Made by a program: the position numbers and the translations under genes
Notes under the pieces: model-generated
What the model was told of the DNA's origin: nothing
Database searches by the model: none
What the model saw: only the letters and a program-made list of their open reading frames with translations
NCBI GenBank assembly: GCA_973895155.1
Contig: OZ316896.1
Location: 14,322,001 to 14,386,000, forward strand
DNA length: 64,000 bases
Source: Marsupella aquatica
Lineage: Eukaryota > Marchantiophyta
Direction of reading: 5' to 3'
Shown here: in pieces, positions 39,412-51,767 of the stretch
Numbering within the stretch: the first letter of the stretch is position 1
Layout of the letters: every line of letters starts with the position of its first letter

Positions 39412-39598
39412 CTCTTAGTTTATATGTTTCATTAATGACTCATATATGTTAAATACTCATCTAGTTTATATACTCCGTTGATGACTTATACATGTTAAAT
39501 ACTCATTTAGTTTGTATCTTCTATTGATGACTTGTAGATGTTAAGTACCCAATTATCTAGTTTACATGACCCATTGATGACTCATATATGTCTAATAC
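39412..39598 (+). repeat. Four degenerate 46-bp tandem units
   Basis: Units start at about 39412, 39456, 39502 and 39548. Each has a tagttta core and then ttgatgactcatatatgttaaata with substitutions. The copies are diverged, so the array is old. Confidence 0.85.
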
Positions 39599-42277
39599 AA
39601 TCAATTGGCATTTGTTTAGGAATCTGTTGCCACGCATTCAAGACCGGGTTCAAGACCCGTTGAATATGGCTGAAAAACAATAATAAGAACACCTCAATAG
39701 CAAGAAAGATTTAATTTGCTTGATGTACATTCCACCACAAGTATTTATAGTATGAATATAGTCTATTCAGACACGTAAAATGTGTCGTTCTGTGTAAAGT
39801 TTGGGACAACATAAACTATTATAGCAATATTGGTCATATCAATAACCATATAAGGGAATATATTGTCTGTTTTTGTCTATTGGTGGGCACGCAGACTCCA
39901 CACAGAATATCATAAACCCATTTCAGCTTCTCGCATCGTAAGGTTTTCCAATCGACATCCCTTGGTAACCTCTGCATCAATCTTACAAATGCTAGGTGAA
40001 GCTCTATTCTCTTTTTGCTATCACAATCACAATATCACCAAAGGAAAGTACTGTGAGTTGTTCAGTTGACATTACAGGTTTGTCCCCTCCTGCCTCCATC
40101 TGTACAGGTCACACAAACCCATACCAAGGTCTGGCATGAAAACACCTACACGCTCGTGTGTACATAGGTCAGTCTGAAAACCTGTTGCCTTCTCCAGCTG
40201 GAACTACTAGCCCTTTTCACATTTGAATGTTATATGGAAAAGTGAAATTTTGTCATTTCAAGTGATCATCCAATGCCAACTTAAAATGTTGCTGTATTTT
40301 TGCACTAGTTGAAACCCAAAGAGAGTTCTTAAATCAGTAAGTAATGAATCTGAACCACGATTGAACAAATTCATTCTAAAATTTAGATCCCTCCCTGCTC
40401 ATATTACTAGCCTTGTCATGACAACCTATATATAGGAATCAAAACTTACAACATAATATTATGCACAATAAATTTGCAAGTTATATAAATTTGCTTACTA
40501 GATGTACTTAATTTTTGATCAAAGATAAAACAGACAATTGAAGCCTCAATGTCGATATACCTTGTTCAAGAAAGTCACATCTTCTTGGCGCACAAAAAAA
40601 TTTGCGTGCATTTCAAGATCTTCATTTGCTGATTATGTCTCATGACCTTTCTCATAAATCTCTTCATGTTGTTGTGCCTGTACAGGACATATATTATCAT
40701 ATTGTTGGAGTACAATATGGGCCTGTATATTATCATATAACTAGAGTACAATAGGATCTGATACAACAGACTTGCGTGTCAATTTCACCATTTTATTTAG
40801 AGGAATTCTGAGAATGCAAATTTGAAATGCTATCAAATAGTATTTATTGAAGTTGCCATCATTTTCTCTAGCTCATAGTCTCTTATTTTCTTGATAGTCT
40901 TCAAATTTGGCTTGCTTGTGCAGTCATTCCAGGCTCTAATTCATCCTAGCTTTCTTGTTGTCTCATGCAGAGATTCCAAATTCTCATACACAATGCCTTG
41001 TGTTGAGTCTCATCTGTTGGATACAAGATTTCTTTCTCCAAGTGCAAGTGATTTACAATTGAGTCTGAGATGCTCTTGACAATTCTTGGACTGTATTGGG
41101 GAGGTAGTTCTTTGTTCTTTCTCAAAGCACTTTCAATTGCCTTGAGCAAAAACTAAATGGTGTCTTGTGCTCTTTTGACCTCCCCCCTCAAATATTGGAG
41201 TTGGATTCTCTCACTAGCACTGAAGGTACATTTTTGAGAGGTAATCTTTGCGTGACTTGGCTCATTCAATTGGCACGTGACTTCCTCCTGGAAAAGCATT
41301 AATATCACTCGAAAGTTCTGCCCGGGGTCCTCAGTTCTTTTCTTGTGACTCATCAGTTGCAAATAAGTTAAGGATTTATTAATTCAATTGGGCACAAGAC
41401 CTTAAAATTTTTGTTGATGAAAAATAGGGGTGCTTTAATCTGGGTTTTAATCCTATTTTCAGTATTATAGAAACCACTATAGGGATTCTTAATACCAAAT
41501 TTAAGAATATTCCTATAATATTCTACAAAGTTAAGCGGTTAAAAACAGGGAAATTTTACTTTGTTTTCTTAAGTTTTAGGGTGTTTATTACTTGAAAAGT
41601 TTGCAAGTGGCCCCCAAAGGTCCATGTGCACAAGAACATATATGCAGAGGTGAGGTTGGGGAAGTACTTGATGGAGCAAGATCATTCGATAGGTTCAATG
41701 GACCCTTGATGACCTAAACAACTTGACCACTTATTATGGTGGCAGCAATTTGAGCTCCTTTTCAAAACTCCATCCAAGCTCCACCCCATTGCTCAGGTAC
41801 ACAACTCTTGTATGATAGGCAGGGGTACGTCTACATTTTTATATGGACTAAAATGTTGGCTATATGAAAAATTAAAATAAATAGGAAAAATTTGGGTTTT
41901 CCACTTAAAAAAATTTTGAAGTTAAAAATTAGGTTTGGTTTTTTTGTTTTTCTAGAAATAAATTTAAAAATATTCCTAAGTTTGTTGTAATTTTTATTAA
42001 AAGATATTTACAATTATAATAAAAAAACTGGCTAGCTTGGCTCTAGACCTCCGTATTTATAAAAAACCATATAATTTGGTTTTGATCAATTTTTTCCATA
42101 TCAAAACAAGTTCAATCAATTTTTTTAAAGTTACATCTTTGAATTCCTTGAGTTGAGAGGTACAAGATTGTAGTAGACTAAAATGAAACTTCACATGGCC
42201 AATTCAGTAAAGTCATTATAAATAGTTATAAACTTGCCTAATAAGAAAGGGGAGTTGCATAGCCAGGCCCAATTGCA

Positions 42278-42469
42278 GGGATATTAGCTCTAGATGTAGT
42301 GATTTTAGCAGACAGTTTTGACTGTATTCAAGCTTAGTCTAGGGATATTAGCTCTAGATGCAGTGATTTTAGCAGACAGTTTTGACTGTATTCAAGCTCA
42401 GTCTAGGGATATTAGCTCTAGATGCAGTGATTTTAGCAGACAGTTTTGACTCTATTCAAGCTCAGTCTA
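42278..42469 (+). repeat. Three exact-length 64-bp tandem units
   Basis: Units at 42278-42341, 42342-42405 and 42406-42469 begin gggatattagctctagatg. They differ at about three positions in total. This is a recent minisatellite-type expansion. Confidence 0.97.
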
Positions 42470-43372
42470 GGATTGCAACTACCTGCCCTCAATAAAACTT
42501 GATCCGTGCAAAAGAAGCAGCCACAATAGCGCTATGGTGGAGCTTCAAGGGAGCTCAAATTGACTTTAAATCTTTGCAAATGTGAGCATCCCCCGAGGTC
42601 CTCACTTATTTCCTTTATACCCATCACACAAAAGTAAATATAGGGTTTGTTTATTGGGTTTAGAAGAATAGTTTTAAATTTCTGTAGAAGAACATTAGGG
42701 TTTTTTAAATCCAATTTTGAAAATTCTAAGAGATGATAGGGTTTTAGAAATGAATTTTGGGAATCCGCAGCTCAAATCAGATGCACATAAACCAAATGAT
42801 CAGGCATCCTCTGGGCCATGCCTCTGTTCAATCCATAGGTCAAGATGTTGACATTTTTGCTCAAAAAGGTTGAGCATACAAACGCTTTTTGCTCAATAAA
42901 ATTTGGCTGTTTTGTGCATGTACTGAACAGAAAGGAAACGTCAGGCCTGCAAGGTTGAAACGGGGAGGGAGGAAATGCGTAACAAGGGCAGGGCCGGCCA
43001 TGGGAAGCAATGGTGGGTTGGACTAACCATTGGGTAGACTCTCAACCAATCAAATGCTTCAGTGGGCAGGAAGACAGGGTAGGGGGGTCAGTATAATAAT
43101 TGAAATAGATTGGGGGTTACCTTTGTCATGATAACTTTTAGTTTGGGGGTCAGCTTAGTAAAAAGCTGTATATTTTAATTGATGCAAGTCTTATGACTCA
43201 TATGTGTCAATGGGATAATTATGCAATCAGATGCCCGATCAGATGTCTATCACAATATATATATATAATTAACATTAACTTAACAAGCAGTTTGATAAGA
43301 AAATGATACACCTCAGTACAGTCAGGTATCCCTAGTTAAATTTAAGGGTACTAATGGTCTGGTTCTGGATAA

Positions 43373-43510
43373 TGAGGCCTGTGGCTAGGTGGAAAACTGA
43401 TTAATGGAAGTAAAAAAACCTACCAAAATTTTGCTAAAAGTGGCAGAGACTTATGGTGGTGGAATGTAGAAAAAACGAAGGTGGTGGAATCTAGCAAATC
43501 TTTGCCACTG
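43373..43510 (+). repeat. Dispersed repeat copy B (relative of 8790-8905)
   Basis: Shares the same series of blocks as the 8790-8905 copy (ctaggtggaaaactgattaatgg, aaaattttgctaaaagtggcag, ggtggaat). An internal duplication of ggtggtggaat is specific to this copy. Confidence 0.6.
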
Positions 43511-44573
43511 AACAAATGCTTGGTAGGAGCAACTCCACCGGCCTACAGCACCACTTACCAGTTGATATTTGGGTGAGTGATGAGTTTGCTGGTGGGCTGA
43601 GTCCAAAAAGTCATGGAGCATCTGGCGGATACCCCCATCAGTGGACGCTAATAGACTGGGTTCTTGCAGTTCAACACAACATCTGCCATTTGTTGCCATA
43701 GCCATCCAGGTGAGCAGCAATGGCGTCATCCACTTGGTTTGGCAAGTCTCTGGAAGGAGCACTTGCAACTTGCACAAGGCACCGTCTGAGTCAGCGATTT
43801 TCCTGGGTTTTAGGGTGCTTAGAGCTAGTTTTTCTTACATTTAGAATGTTTGGTTGCTGGACTTTGGCCAGGGCATCACAGGTACGTGTACCCAAGACAT
43901 TCATACATTATTAGACAGAGCAGCAGGCCAGATAATCGCACTGAAGGTACTCATTAAAATTTTAGATAATGTTAGAGTATAAGCAAATTCTAGACATTGA
44001 CAAAGCTTTGGCTTATCTAGGATATAGCTGGTCCATCCTGGTATGCAATTTGTTATTGTCTCATAGCAATTAGTGCAAGGACGTCTAGGTCATGTAAGCT
44101 CGATTGTGTTTAACAAGTTGGGGCCATCCTTCTTTTAGGCATCATATCCAATTTGCCAAATCTTTTGGCGGCAGTGAGACATTAAGATTGTTTGTTGGCA
44201 ATTGCCACAAAGAAATTGCAGTAGCTCTTGCTGGTGCTGGAAATATTCTCTTGTTACTCCTCTGTTCATAGTAGCCAAACTATTTTATGCCTTAACTTTG
44301 TATATGTTATAGTGATGAGAATGGCAGTTGAAGAGTTTCTTATGTTCTCTAGTTACTGATTTGTTTATAGTAGCATAATGGTTTCTTATGTTACCTTGGT
44401 AAATGTTACCTGAAGAGTTTCTTTCTACCCTTTCTTATTTCAAAAATTTGCCAATTAAATAGATAATTGAAGAAATTTACAGGAAAACACTGATATATCA
44501 ATCACAACCCATCCACAGGTTATTTTCTTTCACCCCTTATTTACCCCTTTCTTTGTCCAACAAGACAAAGTTT

Positions 44574-44596
44574 GGGGGGGGGGGGGGTTGGGGGGT
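44574..44596 (+). repeat. G-rich run
   Basis: A 14-base G run followed by ttggggggttgg. In single strand it could form a G-quadruplex. No gene lies close enough to assign a role. Confidence 0.85.
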
Positions 44597-45289
44597 TGGT
44601 CAAACAAAAAGGTCCAAGTCCCATACCTTTTGTTTTTCTTGCATTGCATCCTGCAAGTAGATACTTTTAATTACTTGATGTGACACTTTTTAGTTTCCAT
44701 TGTTTTTCACAATGATGGGGTGTTAATGTTTTTCTTTGCCTTGCTTCAACACAAATAGACATGTTTGGTTCTTCTTGCATAACTAAACATTCTTGTTTGT
44801 GACAAGTTTGTGACCAATAGTGCTAATGTGATGTGGTTGCACATGCTCCAGGGATTTTGGAAGGAGCTTCTAAGGAGGTCCTAATTAAAGTAATCTATTA
44901 CATCTTAATGAGAAATTACAAAGAGAATCATTCTTAAAAGTGATAAAAGAGGACAAAGCTTATGACCATTAATGCAAATCATTGATCTAAAAGTAATAGT
45001 TGTACTCAATGCTAATAATCAACTTATATTAATTTTATGCACAAGTACTTTAAGGAAGCTTCCCATAACTCTTAATTGGAACCAAAAGATACAAAGTAAA
45101 AACTCTGGTGTTGGTAGACTTAAAGTCCATCCGGGCACAGTACACTCTCCCTTGGATTGCTTCTCATTCATGTCTCCAAGGATTGCTTTGAAAGCTTGTG
45201 TCGTCCAAGTATGGACAGTCCCAGAATGCGGAAGCTTAAGAGGCTCACGTGAGTCGCATTGCTTTCATTTCAAGAACAAATTCAGTTGA

Positions 45290-45880
45290 GACGAAGTCGT
45301 GATCGACTGTATACAATCCTCAGTACAGCCCAGGATGCCGAAGGGAGCTGTTAATGTGTTGGACTGCTTTGGGGAAGCTTCAACTTAAACAAAACATTCA
45401 CTCAAGTTTTGATCAAACAAGTACACCAGGACGTGGAAGTCTTAGAGATGGTGATGTTTTAGATTGCTTTGAGGAAGCTTGAACTTAGAGAAAATGTTCA
45501 GTTGGGATCCCAAGTTTTGATCAAGCAAGTACACCAGGACGCGAAAGGCTTAGAGATGGTGATGTTTCAGATTGCTTTGAGGAAGATTCAACTTTGAGAA
45601 AACAATCAGTTTAGATCGTAAGTTTTGATCAAGCAAGTACACCAGGACGCGAAAGGCTTAGAGATGGTGATGTTTCAGATTGCTTTGAGGAAGATTCAAC
45701 TTAGAGAAAACACTCAGTTTAGATCGTAAGTTTTGATCAAGCAAGTACACCCCTTAGGATTGCCCCGGTTGTGGAAGGGTTAGGGTTGGTGATGCGTTAG
45801 ATTGCTTAGAGAAGCTTCAACTTAGAGAAACATTCAGTTGAGATCAAGTTTTGATCAAGCAAGTAATCCGCTCAGAATTT
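45290..45880 (+). repeat. ~108-bp tandem repeat array (about five units)
   Basis: The anchor aagttttgatcaa(a/g)caagta occurs at about 45403, 45511, 45619, 45727 and 45845. The spacing is 108 bp for the first four and 118 bp for the last. Each unit also has agagatggtgatgttt and attgctttgaggaag. Traces of a more diverged unit extend left to about 45150. The function is unknown. Confidence 0.93.
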
Positions 45881-46080
45881 GGTTGTATCTTTGCTTCGTT
45901 TGCAAGGACCTGAACAACTGCAAGAGTTCTGACGTCATCGAGCTTGACACGTTTCCAAGCGAGAGCTACCATAAACATTGTTGAGAAGATGCCGTACAAA
46001 CATTACGCTCATTCATTGCAAAAATGGTGATCATTTGAGAGAAATGATTAGAGGTCCTTCAAGATTGACGAATGTCGGAC

Positions 46081-47853
46081 TCAAATGACATAAGCATCAC
46101 TTTGTTGCAGTACTTCGTCCTCCAAGGCTTCGGCCTTTGGACTGGGTAAATCCAGCAGGTTCCGCATCTGCAAAACTTTTCCGTAGTCTAGAGGATATCC
46201 ATCTGTCCACATCTTTATAACTCCTTGGTAGACCTGCAATATCTGCAAACTTTCCCAAAGCTAGTCAGGGATCTGATTAGCAAGGTGTACCTGCAATGCG
46301 ATTGCCCTGTTTATGGTTTATGTCAGAGGGAATACAAGGTTAGCAGCACCTATATGTTTATGCCAGAGGCACTATACTGAAGGATTTACGTTCTCAAGAT
46401 TTTACATCCAAGTCAGGGGATGCATAGAATTACATCATAGCAACTTGTCACGTGAATTTGGACATCAATCAGACAGCATATCTCTCCTACAAAGCGTGAT
46501 GTAGCCAAGATAGAAAGTGACTTACCTCTTCCTCTTCATAGAAGTCTGATTCTATCGATGTCCTCGCAAGTCTGTTTTCCTCCAAGGCAAGCTCCATCTC
46601 GATTGTGCATCTTTTTGACAAAACAGCGCCCGTTACCATGAATCCTTGAGTTCCAGCGTTTATTGTCCACATCACAAGACAAATAGAAATGCTAAACATC
46701 GGCATGTTGTTGCAACTGCAGGCGATTGACACCACCTAAAGCTTCTCCCAGCATAACAAGGATCTTACTCCATTCATGATAGTACCCTTGGATGACACGA
46801 GCAATATTAGTCAAGCTCGCTGAAGTGTTCTTGACTTACTCCATGAAGTTGTTATGGCGAATCGCGGCCACAGCTCGGTTCACACAGGCCGTCTGTGCAA
46901 CAGAGGCCCTCGCTCTTTCAAATGCTGAATCCACCTGTTGAGGTGGCGAGGGGACAGCAGATTGGTCCCGAGAAAGGAGTTGCTCCCTGGCATTAGACTC
47001 GTTCCTATTTACTTGCCAGATGGCGAATGCAGCCATTGACAAAAGAACACCTGCAGTAAGATACTTTGGCACTTTCGACCTGCATTATCAAGTATCAAGT
47101 TACGACCTCTAAAGACAGAAAACGAGCGTCTCCATTCTTAAATTTACGACCCTTACAGCAAAGCTTCACGAGGGCATTTAGTGGCAACCCTAAATAATTC
47201 TTGCTTATCCACAGTGCGAGGCTTGCTAGGGGAACTTTCGGAGTTGTGGAACTGGAACGCTGGAGAATTGGTGAGTATAATTTTCTAAGGAAGAGTTCGA
47301 CTCTGTACTTGGTTCGTTAAGCCTTTTTTTGGCTAACATCAATACATACTAACTCTCTCTACATTAAAGTCCTTGCACTTCCTGTTGGAGTCTTCTGCTT
47401 GACTTCATCCTGGTACCATTCGACTCTCAGTTGCGTCCATTCAGGGTAGATGCGCTACGGCTGGAATCGATAGCAGGCGCTAGACAATTATCAATCTCTC
47501 TATCTCTGAATCGTCTAGTTCATGTGGACTTAATGACTCATCCATTAACAAGGGATTCAGCTTGGACTCTAATCTTAGTTCCCAACGAAAAGGAGAACAT
47601 TAAATCTTTAATCACTCCTTGACCAGCTTCATAAGGAACATAGTTGTAAGGCATGCCATGTCTTAGAATATGTTCGCTCAATCTATTGAAATTCTCATAG
47701 GCAGGTTCAATAGTTGCAGGGTACTGTGGCTTCTGCGTAATGCCCAAAAAACTTAGACAACATTGTTTTACCAGGAAGAGACCTGTAGGGTTGTCCATAT
47801 TCCCAGCAAAACCAACAGACACTAATCGAGAAAGGACTTATTTCGCCAGCCAT
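46081..47853 (-). CDS. Unrecognised 255-residue protein with two membrane segments (five exons)
   Basis: I do not recognise this family. Exons in order are 47853-47772, 47259-47157, 47079-46840, 46715-46526 and 46233-46081. Every donor/acceptor pair keeps the frame. The ATG at 47853 (ccgaaATGgct) is the one that gives matching phase. After a Ser/Pro-containing N-terminus comes KCPREALLSKVPKYLTAG followed by a hydrophobic helix (GVLLSMAAFAIW, about residues 69-80). A polar linker (SAVPSPPQQVDSAFERARAS) leads to a second hydrophobic segment (MFSISICLVMWTINAG, then GFMVTGAVLS). The C-terminal third is acidic and helical (EMELALEENRLARTSIE, EEEEVYQGVIKMW) and ends DAYVI. An organelle or endomembrane location is possible. 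Exon 1 is the least certain part of the model. Confidence 0.68.
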
Positions 47854-48120
47854 TTCGGCAAAATGCTACCCCCAAGTAATCGACCTCATGAATTGGAGAG
47901 GCGATCGATCCAAGAAGTAGAAAGGGCCTGAAAAACCCTCAACGCGCGCAGCAACGAAGTCGGCAATTAACCAAATTCATGAGCCAAAACGGAGACGACA
48001 AGAACCATCTCCTCACATCAGAGACGTCATAGGACTCCTACTCACTCCCTCACTGGATGATTAATACTGCAAGAGAAACCTTAAGTTTGAGCTGCCGTGG
48101 AGAGCAACCAGGACCGTACC

Positions 48121-48678
48121 CTACCTTTTGGGTGGTGGGAGCGGAGGAGGCCTATGTGTCCGAGCCGAAATTGCAGCAAAACCAGCATGACAAGTCCGGG
48201 ACATGACCCTCGTCGAAATCCAACTCTCTGCTTCTTCTCCTCCTTCAGCACTTCCTTCGGTCTGCACCAACCTTATGCACTGATTCCAAATGCTACGCGT
48301 TTGGAATATAGAAGGGGAGATTTCCGGTTCCAGACAGTCCTCACAATCCTGCACTTTGGCCCGTAATGCTCGGGCTCTGGATATAGTAGACTTCAAGGCA
48401 CGACCTTCCATCGAAACGGCAACCTCCGAATCAAACTCCAACGCATGCCACTTTCGGTGGAATCGTTCCTCCCACCAGCTGGCCTTTATTGAAGAAACTT
48501 GACCCAACAAGCCCAAACGACCCAACAACATGTCCAGAACATCACAGCGCAAGACCTTGGGATTCGGAGAAATGAAAGAAGACGAGCTCGCCGACAAAGC
48601 ACTGTTAGAACGCTGTCTGTCACAAAATATTCCCAAACTTCTGCACGGCAAGAGGGCAGCGGCAGCTCCCTCCATCAT
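48121..48678 (-). CDS. Uncertain 185-codon open frame
   Basis: A frame open from the paired ATGs at 48678 to a TAG at 48121, with no family resemblance I can name. Its composition is protein-like: a Ser-rich N-terminus, then DMLLGRLGLLGQVSSIKASW and a mixed-charge helix (GRALKSTISRARALRAKVQD). The end, PPPLPPPKR, abuts a good donor (AAAAG/GTAGGG). It could therefore be the first exon of a longer gene, but I could not find a phase-compatible downstream exon that joins it to the gene at 46081-47853. It may instead be non-coding. Confidence 0.35.
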   Translation of the reverse strand: MMEGAAAALLPCRSLGIFCDRQRSNSALSASSSSFISPNPKVLRCDVLDMLLGRLGLLGQVSSIKASWWEERFHRKWHALEFDSEVAVSMEGRALKSTISRARALRAKVQDCEDCLEPEISPSIFQTRSIWNQCIRLVQTEGSAEGGEEAESWISTRVMSRTCHAGFAAISARTHRPPPLPPPKR

Positions 48679-49416
48679 TCTCTTCTCGTTGTAAACCCCT
48701 CTTCAACCCAGACAAGACACGTCACACGACAGAAACCAGAATTCCTCGTAATGGCAGTAAGACCTCCATCCCGTCACAGCTTCCTGAAGATCTGTCTGTA
48801 CATATGGGCTCCCGACCATCCCAGCAGCAAGTCTCTCTCTCGGCAATGCGGGACCAAAGAATCACAGATACACTTTGCAGGCCCCCATCAGATGAATACC
48901 ACACAGTACGTTGTCCGATTGCAGAAGACTCTGCTCCTCAATAGCAGAGTGCTGAAGCTAGCATACCCTGTCTTTCCAACAGAGGGGGAGCTAATGCTTT
49001 GACAAGTGACAACAAAGCAGGAACAGCTTCTCGAAACACTCTCTACTGCTTCATCTACAGACCTCGGTTGACGAATGATCTACCCTTCTACGAGAGTTTG
49101 AACAACTGGGTCATGAATTCTCAGCCACCAGAACAGATGCTGACGAACATAGCATAGACTTAAGCCCAAACGGCGATGTTTATCTGAGATCTCCCATTTA
49201 CAGCAGGGCCAGGAGGTCTCGTCGGATCTGATGGATTGACAGGGAATTTAAGGTAGACCAGGGTGTATTGTGGATTATGGTGGTTTTGGCACTGCATGGC
49301 TGTTTGGGTACATGCTCCTGGACGCTTTTCATGAAGAGCACAGTCATCAGTTTTTTATCATTACCACTATAAATAGAGTCCGGCCGAACTGCAGTAATCA
49401 CGGCTTCAGTTTCATT

Positions 49417-49534
49417 GGAGGATTATTGCTGTGTCTCTCTCAATTGGCGCAGTGAAAGGAACGCTGGTAAAAATTGGAGGATTATTACTGTGTCTCTCTC
49501 AATTGACGCAGTGAAAGGAACACTGGTAAAAATC
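49417..49534 (+). repeat. 59-bp tandem duplication
   Basis: Two copies start at 49417 and 49476 (ggaggattattgctgtgtct, with a substitution in copy 2). They differ at about three positions. Confidence 0.95.
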
Positions 49535-49979
49535 TCAGGCTCATCCAGATTGCCGCCTAAGAGCATCTCGAGCAGTTGTGTGGCAAAAGGTGTTCATCCG
49601 CCATTTCTCATGTTAACCTACTGATTTAGAGACCCTGAAAAAAACCAGCCCACATAATTCCATGAATTACCACCGGCGCACTCCATAAAACGGCTTCCAT
49701 GTCAGTTGTTGCAAAGTTGTTGCAAAGTTCAGACACAGAACTATTCTCTATGAGGCATTTAGTTTTAGAGTTACATGTAACCACAATTAGTATACCAGAG
49801 TCAGGTTCTTGGTTAAGATTAGATGTGTTGTTATTATATTGACTGCACTAATTAATGAGGTGAAACTTAAGCTCATTATTACGAAACTAGTTGAAAAATA
49901 AATAAAGTTGTGAAGAATTTATATGACCATGATCATGGACTTAGAGTTCAATAAAGTTCTCCATTGTGTTCCAGTGTAC

Positions 49980-50035
49980 CTGGCTTTTGGTGAGATGAAT
50001 CACATATCTGGCTTTTGGTGAGATGAATCACATAT
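49980..50035 (+). repeat. 28-bp tandem duplication
   Basis: ctggcttttggtgagatgaa and the following tcacatat are repeated exactly, head to tail. Confidence 0.95.
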
Positions 50036-51046
50036 CTCTTGTGTCAACTATTATGAGTGTTTGTTGGATGTTGCATATATGCATACTGTCTTATAGGTAA
50101 CGATTGTTTACTCAACATACTCTTCTTGCCATGAGCTTCTCATCATGAGACATGTCATGGCTAGTAGAATGTCACTTGATATGGGGACGCATTTTGCGTT
50201 CACCTAGGGTGACCACCAAAGCTCCCAAATGTAGCAGCCTCCTATTTCTACCAGCCTCCATCCATTTGTAGATACAGGTTGACTGTGGGGAGGTCTGCCC
50301 CCAAGAGTGATTGATGCAAGAGTCAGCACCTCTGAAATTGGGAGAGCTGCACTTGACATCTCCAAGTCTCAATACAGCATATCCCAATTTCCAGGGAGAG
50401 CTGAACCCTGTACATGAGTGTCATAAGAGCAACTTTCAAGTTCCAACAATATGAGGGGTTGCTTAAGGAATTTGAGATGCACATTTAGCAAAAACTATAG
50501 TGGGAAAAAAATTTGCCCTAGGACTTTTTCTGACAACATACAGTCAAACATTGGTTCAGAAACTAAGGTCCTTGAAGGCCCCAAAACTTTCATTTTGAGT
50601 ATTCATTGAAGGCGAAACAGACCAATCTAGTCAAAGGGCCAAACAAAGTAAAATACAGTAAAATTAAAGATGTCCACATAGTCCACAGTACAAACACCAA
50701 ACACAAAAGAAGAGGGCAAGTGCAAGCTCCACATACCTAGAAAAGGGAAGAAATACGAGATAATGATCTATGCTGACAAGTGTGTTGATCTAATGGTCCA
50801 CATAGATTTGTAATGAAGTGTGCAAGTGGGGCATGGCTGTCATCTAAGAGGCGAGCATCTACTTAGTCCTAAACTTTAAACATCACTGAAATCAGCTAAC
50901 AAAAGTGCTTTATGAAAACAGATGGCTGTGGTCCTATTCAATCCACGATCCTAGAGTGTCTAGAGCTACCTGTTCAGGAGCCCATCAACTGATGATAGTC
51001 TTCTAAAGTGTCTCACTAACAAAGTACAAGAATTTTCGAATGACCC

Positions 51047-51145
51047 TTTGTGTATCTCTTTTATTTTGTTGTTATGGCACGACCCTTTTGTATATTTTGT
51101 TGTTATGGCACAACCCTTGTGTATATTTTGTTGTTATGGCTAGCA
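51047..51145 (+). repeat. Short tandem repeat of ~35 bp (three units)
   Basis: Units share (t)ttttgttgttatggcac followed by acccttttgtatat. A shorter pair, catccctcttgtactgt and catccctcttttactgt, follows directly to about 51185. Confidence 0.9.
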
Positions 51146-51673
51146 CTCATCCCTCTTGTACTGTCGCTCATCCCTCTTTTACTGTGGCCAGGCCGCACAT
51201 GTCATGGAAACATCTTCCAACAAAGAGAATATTAACTTTTGCCTTACTTTCGTCCATAGACAGTACATCGAATTTCTTTGGTTAACTTTGCTCCCTTCTC
51301 CAATAGGGCCCCTTTCCCAGTAGAAAATATCAGCTTCCTTCGGTCTTTTAGAAAAACTTAAAGAATGCGTTATACGTGCTCTCTATAAAACCCTAAACGA
51401 GACCAACACTCTAAGAAGGATTACAATGTTCTCTGTAAACACTAAACGGAAATTTCGCCGATGCAATGTTTGTAGAATCATCGATGGTGCCATTGTTTTC
51501 ACAGAACTTTTACGTGTTCTAACAACCAAACAAAAGTGGCTCTCCAGCCAGCGTGTTCAAACTCTGCAATTGCGTCAAACGATTTGTGCCAGGAAATTTC
51601 GATGGACTCTGCAGACAGGTGATTGACGGTACAATGAACAAATGAACCAATGCAAAAGTCGGCCACCGACATT

Positions 51674-51767
51674 CCCGCAGCACTTGAATTCTGCTTGAAC
51701 TCAATATTGGGCTTTCATGGCCCGCAGCACTTGAATTCTGCTTGAACTCAATATTGGGCTTTCATGG
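51674..51767 (+). repeat. Perfect 47-bp tandem duplication
   Basis: 51674-51720 and 51721-51767 are identical (cccgcagcacttgaattctg and on). The perfect identity indicates a very recent event or an assembly duplication. Confidence 0.97.

Larger units (their letters stand above)
36676..46080. other. Repeat-rich spacer without a supported gene
   Basis: About 9.4 kb. The left end is the protease promoter region. I find no continuous exon series or known domain. Several tandem and dispersed repeats and homopolymer runs are listed separately. Short frames at 37403-37663, 37666-38010, 43451-43777 and 44972-45289 lack family features and convincing codon patterns. Confidence 0.5.

Noticed and set aside
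39630-39660. T-arm-like sequence cgggttcaagacccg
   Set aside because: It has a 4-bp stem and a TTCAAGA loop, but no matching D-arm, anticodon arm or acceptor stem upstream. It may be a SINE remnant but is not supported as a tRNA gene.
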